From the NCBI GenBank assembly GCA_963970005.1, contig CAXAMN010022851.1:656605-720604 (forward strand): a stretch of DNA of 64,000 bases, read 5' to 3'. The stretch's first letter is position 1. Each line of letters starts with the position of its first letter. Below the pieces are notes generated by a model, which worked only from the letters and a program-made list of their open reading frames with translations, had not been told where the DNA came from and did not search any database. Source of the stretch: Durusdinium trenchii. Its lineage: Eukaryota; Sar; Dinophyceae; Suessiales; Symbiodiniaceae. Both the position numbers and the translations under genes were made by a program. Shown here piece by piece: positions 46,060 through 56,356 of the stretch.

Positions 46060-47203
46060 CAAGGGAGCCTGTAACCTGCAAAAAGAGAGCACATCTAAGG
46101 ATCTCCCGAACCTTTTGAGAACCAGAATAAGACCCTGGGCACCCCAACAGACCCATATCTCAAAAGAGCTGCTGGTCTCCTGCCACTGTAGGCTGCACAA
46201 CAAATAACTATCATCCGTACAGATTTGGTTCAACCCCACAATTTCCCTGCCCCGCGACCCCCGGCCTTCTGAGTCAGCGATGGCTCGAAAGATTCGCGGT
46301 TCTTAAGGATGAACGTGACATACCAGAGATGTCGTGAACATCTACCAATCTATTATGATCAGGGTTTCTTGGGCTTGCGAGGTGGTGCCCTGATTGCTGG
46401 GGTCTCTCCTGCCATTGAATCTGCACTTGGATAGAGAATCCAGTGGAACAGTAGCTTCACGGCGTCGTAGCTTGCGTTTGTAGCAGACGTGTCGTAGCAG
46501 TCAAATCACGAAAGGTAGCTCGAGCTACCTGAGTTCTCCTTGCTTTAGCAAACATGTATTACAATCTGAAGTTGGGAATATGAATATGCATTGAGTTCGG
46601 TCCTGTAAGAAGGGATTCTGCTCGACAGGGGGGGGCCCTCCCTGGATCATTCCCCCCCCTGCGCCATCGCTGCTTGGGTCACATCCATCCACCTTTGACG
46701 CAGTCATGGACTTCTACCACTGATTGCTTGCTACCTTTCGTTCACCCCCTCCTTTCTCAAGTCACCTGTGCCACCAGATGGCTTCAAATCAGGATGGCTT
46801 CAAAGCCCGCTGGTTTCGTTGGATGTTTTTGGTTTTTAATAAGTCGTTTTAATTTGAGTGGGGTTGGGTCATGGAGATCTGTCCATATGATGTTGGAAGG
46901 CGCCTCGAGATTTTGATGTGACCTTGGGAAGGACTTCTATCCAAATGAGCTATTTTGCACATTGTTGTCTAAAATTTGCTGGGGCTCCGCCAATTCCCGT
47001 GTGTCGACACCAACTTTGTAAAAAAGTGGGGGCAACCTCTTGGGACGAGGGTTCCCTGCCTGTGTTCCATCAAGCTGACTGTAATTGACTGCACACCCAC
47101 AACTCGGCGAATGAATACAAATTCCATCAAATTCCCTCGTTGAACTATTTTCGGAAGAGGACCTGAGGACACCACCAGCCAGATTGCTGCCAACCATGAC
47201 ATA

Positions 47204-47399
47204 ATGAAGTGTTCAGACTTCATCAGAACTGCGCTGCTGCAATCTTGCACGAATGTGATCGCACTAGAACTGCTAAAGATGTCGAAGCTGCTGATGCTGG
47301 CTGGTTCAGCAGTGCTTCTGTCTTGCGTTCTGCCCCTGGTGCCGCGAAACGTGAGCGGGGGCTTTCTTTACATGAGTTGGACGACCACCATCCCAGCAG
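47204..47399 (+). CDS. Candidate exon ending at a strong donor
   Basis: One plus frame reads NCAAAILHECDRTRTAKDVE, AADAGWFSSASVLRSAPGAA, KRERGLSLHELDDHHPS up to CAG/GTAATT. A second plus frame from ATG 47204 gives MSKLLMLAGSAVLLSCVL, which looks like a signal peptide but depends on read-through of the donor. The minus strand is open as well. Low certainty. Confidence 0.25.
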
Positions 47400-48680
47400 G
47401 TAATTTTCCACCTCATGCAGGAGCTTTGTAACTAAATTGTGCTTGCTTGATTAGGGCGTCGGGTGTCATGCAAAGTTTGATCCACTGGGCATGGTGAAGA
47501 CAAAACTGCTGCCGAGTTCCTTGCTGGTCTCGTGCTGCACGTCCATCTTGAACAGCCACTACTTTGACGCAGTCTCGTCCGCACCGGGTGGTGGCAAGAG
47601 TTTTTGTGGGGGAAATGCATGACAAGAGTTTGAGTTCGGATTCTGGAATAAATTTAAAGGCCATGTACTATCTACAGTTTCAACACTTTCCCAACAGTTC
47701 TCATGCACCCTGAACAACGACGCAGTTTTTTTATACAACTACAAGCCTATATTTCATATTTTGGCGGTTCCATGTGAGTGTGTGGGTGCATGGGCTAGGC
47801 GATGGAAAGCCACTTACTTGTTGTTTTGAACCGTATACTTGCAGTCGAAAAAACATGTTCAGAATGTTCGCGGGTGGTGGGTTATTGTGGATTACGGCCC
47901 GCTACTCAGAGCCAAAGACCCTTTGTTCGGGCGCATTCCAACGATGATTGATCATTCTAGACGAACTAGTGGTGTTCGTTCCGTGTGTGTTGGGGTGCGA
48001 TGACTGCTGGCAGGTCTAAATGGTATTGGTATTGGAGATGGTTCTGACCCGTTTGGCAAGAGCAAATGATAGCAGTATTGGTAGTAATTGTGCGTCTTGA
48101 TTGAACATATTCTATGTCTATGTGGTTCCATATTTGGGGGTATGTTTCCACATGGCCACTGATTTGGATGAATTTGTATCACGACGTGGCTCGTTTCACC
48201 AACTTACCAATCCTTCAGGCTTCACAAGGTTTTAACGCAAGTGGTGTCCCGGTCAGTTGTAGCCACTCTTGGGTTTTGGGGTGTTACTGCATTTTTCATT
48301 CATCCATATGACATCCAGTGGGAGCAGAAGCCACTGGTTTGGCTTATGGTGGATGAACAAAATCAGAATAAGGCTCCTGTTGAAGGTGCGGAAGGAAGGG
48401 TGCAGGAAGCACTGTGCAATGATATTGTTGAAATCCACCATCCCTGGATTTGCAGGCTGTATATTTTTTAATGTGGGGCTGGATCACAGGTCAGCGACCG
48501 CAAAAACATCACACAAAAACAACACCGTGGTAGTTTGACATCCCTGGTCCCTGGTGGTTCGTTTTCTTGATCTGAGGCAGTGGACCCAAATTCATGCGAA
48601 TTTTCCATCGCCATGCTCTTTCCTCCTTCCTTGCCCTCCCTAACAGCCAAACAACAACAACAAGAACAAGAACAAGGTAC

Positions 48681-49100
48681 AAACAAAAACTGCAGCCTCG
48701 TTACAAGATATCTTGTTCCTTTGTCTCTACAAGGGGGTGGAAACAAAATCTGCAACCCCCGTCGTTGATATTTTGACCCCCCCCGAAAACAACCAGCCAA
48801 CATGTACTTTTACCAGAAGTGGTAGTGCTTGTACTAGTGCTAGTACTAGTGGTACTAGTACTAGCAGTAGTCTTTGTTGTAGTGGTCGTAGTAGTAGTAG
48901 TAGTAGTAGTAGTCCGGTCAGCTAAGCCTCTATAAAACTTCTACTTAAAACCTCTATCACATCCTATAGAGACAAAAACTGCAGCCCCGTTGTTGTTTTT
49001 TGCCCCCCCCGCCTCAAAAGATCTCAAAAGATGTTGTTGTCTCTACCCCCCCTAGAAACAACATCTGCAGCCCCGTTGTTGCTTTGTGAGCCCCCCCTCC
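48681..49100 (+). repeat. Four degenerate copies of a short C-rich repeat
   Basis: The core AAACAAAATCTGCAACCCCC GTCGTTG...TTTTGACCCCCCCC recurs at about 48681, 48741, 48971 and 49055, each time AAACA(A)AA(T)CTGCAGCC then CGTTGTTG then a C run; copies 2 and 4 are preceded by GTCTCTAC. Spacing is irregular (60-230 bp). Confidence 0.8.
48821..48914 (+). repeat. CTAGTA-rich minisatellite and TAG triplet run
   Basis: GTACTAGTGCTAGTACTAGT and relatives, ending in (TAG)8. Same motif family as at 53303-53384 and 55083-55196. Confidence 0.9.
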
Positions 49101-49479
49101 AGAACAACACACCAAAAAAACATTAAGAAAAACAAACAAACCAACCAAGACTTGAGCACCACAACGACAAGAAGTCCAGCTACTAACATCTCTCCAATCC
49201 TTCGACCCTATCCCTAACAGTGTCCCTTTGAAATCCCTGACTTGCAACATGTGACAACTATATATGTTGGGCAGCTGTTTTTGTCTCTACCAAAACAACA
49301 ACAACAACACCAGCACACTTGGAACTGCCACTGAGATTCTGAGCGCTTGGCTGGTGGTCTTCAACGCGGTGTGGATTGGCCTGAGCACAGCACCTTCGGT
49401 GCAAAGAGGAACACGTTTCTATTCCATTTAAGGGTTTTCGGATTTGGAGTTCTTCACCTCGATCAAAATTTGTGGGACT

Positions 49480-49634
49480 AGGATGCCCCACCTTGGCCTT
49501 TCCGCGGGGTTTTTGTGCGGCCAAGGATTGGGTGGCTCGCCATTGGAGCAGCCACATGCCAGACTGGTTTCACTATGGCGTGCCTTGGGCGTGTTGGGCG
49601 GCAGAATTGAACGGACTGCTTCATTCTCCCATTG
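49480..49634 (+). CDS. Candidate exon upstream of the channel S2 exon
   Basis: The plus frame reads GCPTLAFPRGFCAAKDWVA, RHWSSHMPDWFHYGVPWAC, WAAELNGLLHSPI and meets a consensus donor CCATTG/GTAAGC. Codon bias is weak. It lies 0.8 kb before the S2 exon, where S1 would be expected, but it is not an obvious S1 helix. Confidence 0.28.
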
Positions 49635-50308
49635 GTAAGCATCATGACCACCTTTTCCTTTGTTTGCTCATCATTCATTGAGCTCATCCTACGTTTTGGT
49701 GCGCTGATATTTCAGGGAAGTGAACGGCAGCGGCTTGCCCTCAAACGGCTTTTGTGGCCTACTTTTGTGGAACTATGGCCTTTTTGTCCATTCCTTGCGA
49801 GGCATAGGCCTGGCTGATCGGCCTGCCCCCGGGCTCCAGCGGTCTTTTTTGGTGCCGGGTGGTTCCATCGGCCTTGCCTTTCCAGTCGCTGAGCACCGTG
49901 AAAAAGCCCTGCACTCCAACAGGTGTTGTAACCCAGCAGCGCATTTTTGGGAGGGTCACCCAGGCCTCGGACAGTCCTCTTTGAGTTCTTTTTGCTTGAG
50001 GAATTTGCAGATTCCTTTTTGCGCTTTGGAAATCCAGAAATGGCCTGGATCCCCTACAGCTGGCCATACATACCCGTGAGACATAGTGATAATTAGTGTT
50101 TGTTTTTCTTGGCCGAGGTTCATGTTCCCAAAACTTGTGACATGTTGAGACCTTTGACGGCTCCAAGAAGCTCAACTATTTTAATCATTGGGCATCACTC
50201 ATCTCCTCTTATTTGCAAAAACGCCCAACGAGAGCTCCTCACCCTCCCGGCGTCCCAAAACCGTTTGGAGCAGAGAAACATCGGAGTGGTTACACCAGGG
50301 AAGAGACC

Positions 50309-50387
50309 CACATGGAACCTGATGGCATGGACTTTTGAAAGACGGTTTTCCTTTGTCTACAACCCGAGGGTTTTCAGGTTCCATGTG
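50309..50387. repeat. Hairpin element B: 14-bp inverted arms around a 51-bp core
   Basis: CACATGGAACCTGA (50309-50322) and TCAGGTTCCATGTG (50374-50387) are perfect inverted copies. The core GAAAGACGGTTTTCC...GTCTACAACCC...GGTTTT resembles that of element A at 40506-40614. The right arm ends 28 bp before the S2 exon. Confidence 0.8.
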
Positions 50388-50415
50388 TTTTTTTGCCACC
50401 ACGGTGTGCGTCTAG

Positions 50416-50493
50416 GATTGGATCTTCTGCGTCTTGGCGCTGATGGAGCTCTTCATCCGCATGGTCGCACAGGGACTGTACTTTTTCTACGAG
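50416..50493 (+). CDS. Voltage-gated cation channel, S2 exon
   Basis: After GTGCGTCTAG/G, in phase 0, the exon reads DWIFCVLALMELFIRM then VAQGLYFFYE. This is the S2 helix of voltage-gated channels: hydrophobic, with the Glu (LMELFIR) that pairs with S4 arginines and a following Arg. I end it at TAC GAG with a GC-type donor (GAG/GCGTCT), because the next exon then continues in phase as FFYE-AHWKWNLFD. A GA donor three bases earlier is the alternative. The frame stays open past this point. S1 should lie upstream and was not identified. Confidence 0.75.
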
Positions 50494-51089
50494 GCGTCTA
50501 AGCGGAAGATGCTGAATGAAAAATCACAACCCGGATGGGGTGAAGGGATTTGCCACGCGGCTCCTATGTGACGAGTTAGGATGTGTTGACAATCCAAAAA
50601 CATATGTCGACGGCTAATGCTATATTCCATCATCAAATTCAGTACTGTGCCTGATGTTGTTCAAGTGTTCTGCATGACAGGCAACTACCATATTAGGGTG
50701 GTGGTTTCAATCATTGTTATGTTCAACCTTTACTTGGGATGATTGAACCCGCTATGTTTCAAGTGAGTTGAATGCACCAACCGGATATGGGAGTGCCCAT
50801 TGATATAAGTCTATAATGTTCGTTAGCCATGTATCTTGACACCCTCAAAACTGGAAAGATCATCTACTTCGCCACCAACAGGTTCGGCTGCCGGCGACCG
50901 AGAGGTCGCAGCTCCACTCCACCAACCGGGTCGTGGTCCAAGAGGTCCCCTGAAATAGCCTCCAATTGGCCAGAAAGCAGGGCACTTCTCAGAAGGCTCA
51001 CATGCGACCTGTTCGTTCTGGGTATTGCCTTTTTTTTCCGTGAGATTTACTTTTTGTGACGAGGACTTCCTGCCCATACGACACGTCAG

Positions 51090-51165
51090 GCTCACTGGAA
51101 GTGGAATCTCTTTGACACCGTCGTGGTGGCGACACAGGTGGCAGACTTGTTAGGCAGCCTCTTGG
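51090..51165 (+). CDS. Voltage-gated cation channel, S3 exon
   Basis: Starts after ACACGTCAG/G in phase 0: AHWKWNLFDTVVVATQVAD then LLGSLL. WNxFD followed by a hydrophobic run is the classic entry to S3 (the Asp is part of the gating-charge transfer centre). It ends in phase 1 at CTTGG/GTCGCA. With the next exon this gives a short S3-S4 linker, GSLLG-LRVLK. An earlier CAG/GTGGCA donor would be in the wrong phase. Known role of the family: opening of a cation pore by membrane depolarisation, in the plasma or an internal membrane. Confidence 0.82.
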
Positions 51166-52597
51166 GTCGCAGAAAGCCTTGTTCGCTCGGTGGAGCGACC
51201 TGAATCGCCTCTGGTCGACCTCCCTGTTCGCTCCGCCAAGCGAGCGAACGCACCAAAATCCCACGACACTACAAATAACAAAAACACATGAAAAAGACAT
51301 ACGTATTCCTTCATCCTTAATGACGTCAGGAGCGGCAAAATGCGAGAATCGTACAGCAGGACTTGCTCGAATTGAGTCACAAGGCTCACAACACATATGG
51401 CCGAAGCTCTGCGAAATCTGGCCACCTGGTTTAGGAGACCTTTGTCAAGGGCAGCCACAACTTCGGCTTGATGCGGAAGTTGTGGGCAGGTGCTTCAAGC
51501 CTGGAACAAAGACCTTTTCCTCCCACATTGTAGGTTGAGTCTTGATGTTTTTGACTGTTTGTCCTGCAAGAATCTGTCGGTGTGACCTCACAGCATGCTC
51601 AGTCAGCAGTGTGAAGGCTTGCTGGGAGTTGTGTGTTACCTCCGAAAAAGGAACATCATGTTCCACCGGAGCCTGCAAACAATCAAATGAACGCTGCAGC
51701 TGCATTTTGCCTCCTCATGTTCCTGGGTTAGCGGGAGGAATGCACCCAGTTGCAAAATGTCGTAAACAAAACTCATCGTCAGTTCAAGCCAGGAAACATC
51801 ATGCTCCTTGAGATCATTTGGTTCATTTGCTCACTGCAACTGTTCAATCCAAAGAAACCGGGGCCTCCCATAGCTTTCCCCCCACCAAGAAACAACACGG
51901 AAAAAAAAAGAACGGTACCGCTGGGAGTCTGGTAGGACCACTGGGCAGCTAAATATGTTTCGATCCACATCACTGTCGGACGGCGTGTTGTTTTGCTCTC
52001 TTTGCACTCACCATTCATGGCCCTGAGGCGTTTTGGAACGCTCGGCGATCAGTGGGGAGACCAGCCACAGGACCATTCAAGGCGGACCTACGGACGTCGC
52101 AGAAGTGGAGGTACTGTGATGGGGTTCATGATGGGCTCATTGATTGTTTGGTGGCAAGCAGTCAGAAAGCCACACATGATCACATGGTACGCATATTCTG
52201 TCCACGAGATGTTTCTTTGTACATAACCTCGCAAGGCTGGCTGGTAGGAGCTGAAGACCGATAAATCTCACATATGCGTTTCTTTCATGCGAAGATCCAC
52301 ATTTTGTGGTCCCCAAAACTCAACAAACATGCATTTGTTTTTATTCCGAGAGGGCCTTTGCAGTACGGGAGTATTATGATGTTTACATAATGTTTACATA
52401 TGTTTACTGTTTACTACATTATTTGAAGTGAAGGTTTTCCATGTTAGGTTAGATTGATCCGCAGCTGACAGCTCCATTTATGTTCATCACAGTCTACTAG
52501 TAAAATCTTAGTATAGAAGGGTGTTGATAGCATAATTAGACCTCATAAGAACATCACTTTGTTCAGCCATTTGCACACCGTTGGACGGTCGCTTCAG

Positions 52598-52689
52598 GCC
52601 TTCGCGTCCTGAAGCTGGTACGGATCTTGCGGATCGCGCGCATCGCCTCAGTGTTCCCAGAGCTTCACATCCTCATCAGCTCAATCATG
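52598..52689 (+). CDS. Voltage-gated cation channel, S4 voltage-sensor exon
   Basis: After GGTCGCTTCAG/G (phase 1) the exon reads LRVLKLVRILRIARIASV then FPELHILISSIM. Basic residues R, K, R, R, R fall at every third position, the hallmark of S4, and PELHILISSIM is the S4-S5 linker. The reading stays in phase with the S5 exon only if the exon ends ATCATG and the intron starts GAGACT, a GA-type 5' splice site. Three overlapping frames on the two strands are also open here, but only this one is recognisable. This exon is the most diagnostic evidence for the gene. Confidence 0.9.
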
Positions 52690-53199
52690 GAGACTTCGCA
52701 AAAATGCGGAACCCAGGATTCGGAAGCCAGGATGGTGGTCCAAGAGTTCCACATAGTCTGGTAGTCTTCCAAACATCATCAACTTTAGGGATGCACTCCC
52801 CGTACCGCAGCTCAACATCAAATCGTACGCAGGGGATGTGTTGTTTAATTTACTCCTTTGACATGGGAAACCATTCCTCCAAGCAGGCTCTAAACCAAAC
52901 TCGAGCATCTTGGAACTCGTCACACATATATACTAACCAAAGGCCAGAGATGTGAACATATCAAAGCCAGGCCAATTCCCTTTCGTGCCAGCAAGGCGTT
53001 TACACTTCCCTTTGGCCCACAGCGTTCTGGAAGACCATTGGACTTCCCGGATGCAAGGATAGTCTATATATGAGTTTCAAAGCGTACATCACCGCACACC
53101 AGTGGGGTGGGAGATCACCCCAACTGCGTAGCTCAGGCAAATATTACTTTCTAGGTACCACATCCACTGGCTGAACGGTCGACCCGCCCAACGGCCAAT

Positions 53200-53313
53200 A
53201 TGGCGGCAACGGCCCGCGAGACGTCTCAAGAGTCGCCCTTTTTCCGCGCCGCCCGGCCGCATGCCTTACGTTTTTGGGGCGCGTTCCTCTTTCCTACATG
53301 CCCTTGTTACTAG
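53200..53313 (+). CDS. Small GC-rich ORF inside the channel intron (doubtful)
   Basis: ATG at 53200 gives MAATARETSQESPFFRAARP and HALRFWGAFLFPTCPCY to TAG, 37 codons with G/C-rich third positions. It lies between the S4 and S5 exons on the same strand. Another frame over the island is also open. It may be an unrelated GC island. Confidence 0.15.
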   Translation: MAATARETSQESPFFRAARPHALRFWGAFLFPTCPCY

Positions 53314-53384
53314 TAGCAATGCCCCTGCTACTAGTAGCTTCTAGCTACTAGTAGTAATGCCCTTTGTTACTAGTAGCATTTATG
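53303..53384 (+). repeat. CTAGTAG minisatellite upstream of the S5 exon
   Basis: Three units of ATGCCC(T)TGTTACTAGTAG CA; the middle unit carries an extra palindromic CTTCTAGCTACTAGTAG. It ends 46 bp before the S5 exon. Confidence 0.9.
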
Positions 53385-53430
53385 ATGCCCACTTTAACTT
53401 TTTGGGCACGTTCCTCGTGCAATTTCCCAG

Positions 53431-53493
53431 GACTCTTTGCAATCCCTTTTTTGGACGATGGTTCTCATCTTCGCTTGCCTCTACGCGGTGGCG
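53431..53493 (+). CDS. Voltage-gated cation channel, S5 exon
   Basis: Acceptor AATTTCCCAG/G, phase 0: DSLQSLFWTMVLIFACLY then AVA. SLxSLFWTMVL is the conserved end of the S4-S5 linker and start of S5. It ends in phase 0 at GTGGCG/GTAGTG. S4 and S5 exons join as SSIM-DSLQSLFW, the expected continuous linker. The following exon found (pore) starts in phase 2, so at least one more exon, covering the turret after S5, is missing between 53.5 and 55.2 kb. Confidence 0.87.
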
Positions 53494-55082
53494 GTAGTGC
53501 CTTGACGCCTTTGTTAAACCTCGATGGCTTGGCATGTGTGTGACGCGGGGAGTCAGCATGGTGCTCATGGGTGCCCTGGGGAGTCAGCATGAGTCAGCCA
53601 GATCGATCATCTGGGATGTCTCAACATGAGGGACCCCCGAAACAATCCAAAACAGCTTGGGCACGTTTAGAAGTGAAGATCCTCAATTTGGTCCAGTCGG
53701 GGGGGCCAATACAGCAGAAAAAAGCACCGCCATTTGTGGACGCAGAATAGAAGAACGGCTGCCTGGTGATGGAGCAGGTCCTAGTCACAGTCACCTGTCA
53801 CCTGTCAGGTGCTCACTCAGTTGGTCTCGGACCACAAGATAGCCATTGGACACTCGATGTGCAGAGCTGGTCTCCCTTGCACGGGCGCTGGGAAGGATTA
53901 TATATTCACCCCACGACAGTCACGGTTGCGCGTGTACAAAAGTAGTTGACTTGCGATATTATGCACAAGGGAGGGATAGAAGATACTATGAAAGACGGCT
54001 GCTGTCGTCCCAAACGCTATTTTGGCCTGCAAGATGCCTCCCAAAACGGCCCCCCAAAAAAGTGCTGTTTAGGGGTTGACTTGGTGTTGGAAACATGAAG
54101 GCAAAGCATGGGCCAGGGACGGAACTCCGGTGACAAAGCCGCAATTGGCCCCCAAACTTGTACCCATTCACACATCAGAAAAAAGGTAAGCGGCACGTGG
54201 TTGCTTCTCGAGAATTCATAGCGTTTGACGTTTGTAGGGCATTGTCAGCGACCCCTGCTAGCCACTTAGCCCCTCAAGATCTTTGGTCGAAGACTGGCCT
54301 GACTATATGCTGGGCTGATAGGCTTTGCTGAGAGCCAGCAGCATGGAATCCAGGGAAAGTGTGATGTCAATTTGTATCCACATCATTCCACATCTATTTG
54401 CAATGGGTCAGGTGTGTCAACAGTTTTGTTGAGGGTGGTTTGTCCATTGAGAGGTTCCAATGTGAGAATATGTTGTCCACAGATTAGCAGGGGTGTTGGT
54501 GTCAACATTGTAAATTCCAACCGTGTTTAAGGAAGAGAAGGCATGGAAGCTGAACATGAAGAGCCTCTTGGCAGCGCCAGCAGTGTCAGTGCCTGGCGGA
54601 GTTGGGAAAGAGATTCTTGGGTGAACGTTTTAACCACCCGACAATGATGAACAAACTCAAAAAATAGATCCAACGCGCGTCCAAATGTTCTTTGCGACAT
54701 TTGCCATATTCTCTTAGCAAACAGTGGTCAGTTCCAAGATTAATCATTAATCGCGTTATGCATCTTTGTGCCGAAAGCAGCCATCCATGATATCTCCACT
54801 GGGATCACCATGACGTGTTGTCATATACAGTCGTTCCGTGCTGATTCACCCAATCTTTGTCAGGGCCTTCCAGCAGGCTAAGCCAGAGATTACCCCCGGC
54901 TAAGCAGAAGAGCCTTGAAAAGTTTCCCCCACCCTGCGAATCGTGACGAATCTCCCGTTTGAGCCCCTAGATGGGTGGTTTCCAGCCCACGGTACTCGAA
55001 ATGGGGGTAGCTTTGGGACAAAGCTGGCTTTGTGAAACCTGGCTTTAGCTGCGATCAATATGGAGCTTTCAATCTTGTTGCT

Positions 55083-55196
55083 GGTAGCGTCCTCTTGTTA
55101 CTAGTATATAGCTATTTGCTCCTAGTAGTCATGCCCTTTGTTACCAGTAGCTTCTTGTTACTAGTAATGCCAGGAGCTACGTTCGTAGCGTCCTCT
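55083..55196 (+). repeat. CTAGTAG minisatellite upstream of the pore exon
   Basis: TTGTTACTAGTATATAGC, ATGCCCTTTGTTACCAGTAG and TTGTTACTAGTAATGCC, bounded by two GTAGCGTCCTCT copies. Same unit as at 53303-53384; it ends 16 bp before the pore exon. Confidence 0.88.
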
Positions 55197-55212
55197 AGCT
55201 CCTCAATGTCAG

Positions 55213-55267
55213 GCCTTTGTTGGAGTTCTTCGGATCATTGGACACGACGATGATCTCTCTCTACATG
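55213..55267 (+). CDS. Voltage-gated cation channel, pore-helix exon
   Basis: After CTCCTCAATGTCAG/G (phase 2) the frame reads PLLEFFGSLDTTMISLYM. FxGSLxxTMxSLY is the pore helix that precedes the selectivity filter in NaV/CaV-like channels. The filter itself is not in this exon if it ends at ATG, where the intron would begin GACGCT, a second GA-type donor like that of the S4 exon. Reading on gives DALINLRDGDPGC, which does not look like a filter. The overlapping ORF with the repeat (55032-55253) is in another frame. Confidence 0.75.
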
Positions 55268-55424
55268 GACGCTTTGATCAATTTGAGAGATGGCGATCCT
55301 GGATGCCCCTTTCGGCGTGTCCTTTCTTTTTTTTTGGGGGGGGGGGATGGGGAGCTCATAGGACTGGGACTCATAGGGCTCAGTTTTCCATCGGAATGTC
55401 ATGGGTAAAGAAAGGATAGAAAGG

Positions 55425-55443
55425 CAGAGAGAGAGAGAGAGAG
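55425..55443 (+). repeat. GA microsatellite
   Basis: AGAGAGAGAGAGAGAGAG. Confidence 0.95.
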
Positions 55444-56307
55444 TGATAGTGTGTGTCATTCCCGTCTTGTTCTTACTTACTCTAAACAGCCTACACGTAC
55501 AAGGGCTGGTTAGACTTCCAGAAGGGCCAATATCAAGACGACGATGTTTCAACCCCAAACGGAAAGATGCTGTGCAAGATTCCTTTGTTCGAGATATGTT
55601 CGAGATATATAGTAGTCGTGCAGTCGTGCAAGTGACAGTTGGGTGGGGCTTTCAGGCCCATTCAGTTGTCAGTTGCGTGAGAACGTGACGCAGTGCTTTC
55701 AGGATCCACAGGTGATTTTTTTGGGACCATCCCCCATGTGTTTTGAGCCAACGATTCCCACGAGTCGAAGGCACGATAAGACACGAGCCACTGAGTGGTC
55801 ACAGCCAATCACTCGGGTATAAAGGCCCTCCGGCCCAAAGCACATGGGTTTGTATATGTTTGAATTTTTAAAATTTGTATGTACTTTGTGCAAAATCGGG
55901 ACTGGTGGGTCTTAATAAGTGTTGCAGTGATTTGTTATATATATACTTTGTGTTCGCTTGATTTCCGAGACTGCCCATTCTAATGCACACCCGACCACGT
56001 TCTATTGCAAGTGCATATATATATATAGATCCCCTGGATGAATGTGTTGGGGGTCGTTTCTATTTATTGGTTGTGCACAGGCTAGACCCATGTCTATGTG
56101 TTTCTAACTCATTTTGCAAGGCCAGAGTTGAACAGGTTGGGTGGGCAGGGGTGGCAGTGTGCCTGTTTAGCCTTTTGATGCTGCGGCTGATCATTTGACA
56201 TAGTTTATCAATTTCATAGACAAGGCAAACCCCGCCTAACGTGAAACTAGTTTTTAGCATTGGTGTTTTTGAAGGGTCCTTCCTTTTCTTCATTCATAAG
56301 AATATTG

Positions 56308-56356
56308 CTATATTATATATATGCATATATATATATATGCATATATGCTGCATATA
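56308..56356 (+). repeat. TA/GCATAT microsatellite
   Basis: ATATATATGCATATATATAT with repeated GCATAT palindromes. Confidence 0.9.

Noticed and set aside
46776..46850. Possible S1 exon (FKARWFRWMFLVFN)
   Set aside because: Follows CAG/G and is partly hydrophobic, but too short and lacks the S1 pattern; the duplicated GATGGCTTCAAA suggests a local repeat.
49650..49710. Hydrophobic frame FVCSSFIELILRFGALIF resembling a channel S2 helix
   Set aside because: A better S2 with correct phase is at 50416, and this stretch is also a pyrimidine tract before a CAG. Treated as coincidence or intron end.
49759..50175. 138-codon minus ORF
   Set aside because: Overlapped by a 119-codon plus ORF with no clear bias on either strand, no family, and opposite to the channel gene. 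Left out as unproven.
52581..52955. 124-codon plus ORF and 80-codon minus ORF over the S4 exon
   Set aside because: They are other frames of the S4 exon region; the S4 frame is identified by its charged repeat.
55032..55253. 73-codon ORF with AFNLVAGSVLLLL that looks like S6
   Set aside because: It is mostly the CTAGTAG repeat read as codons, overlaps the pore exon in another frame, and a true S6 is at 58646-59356.
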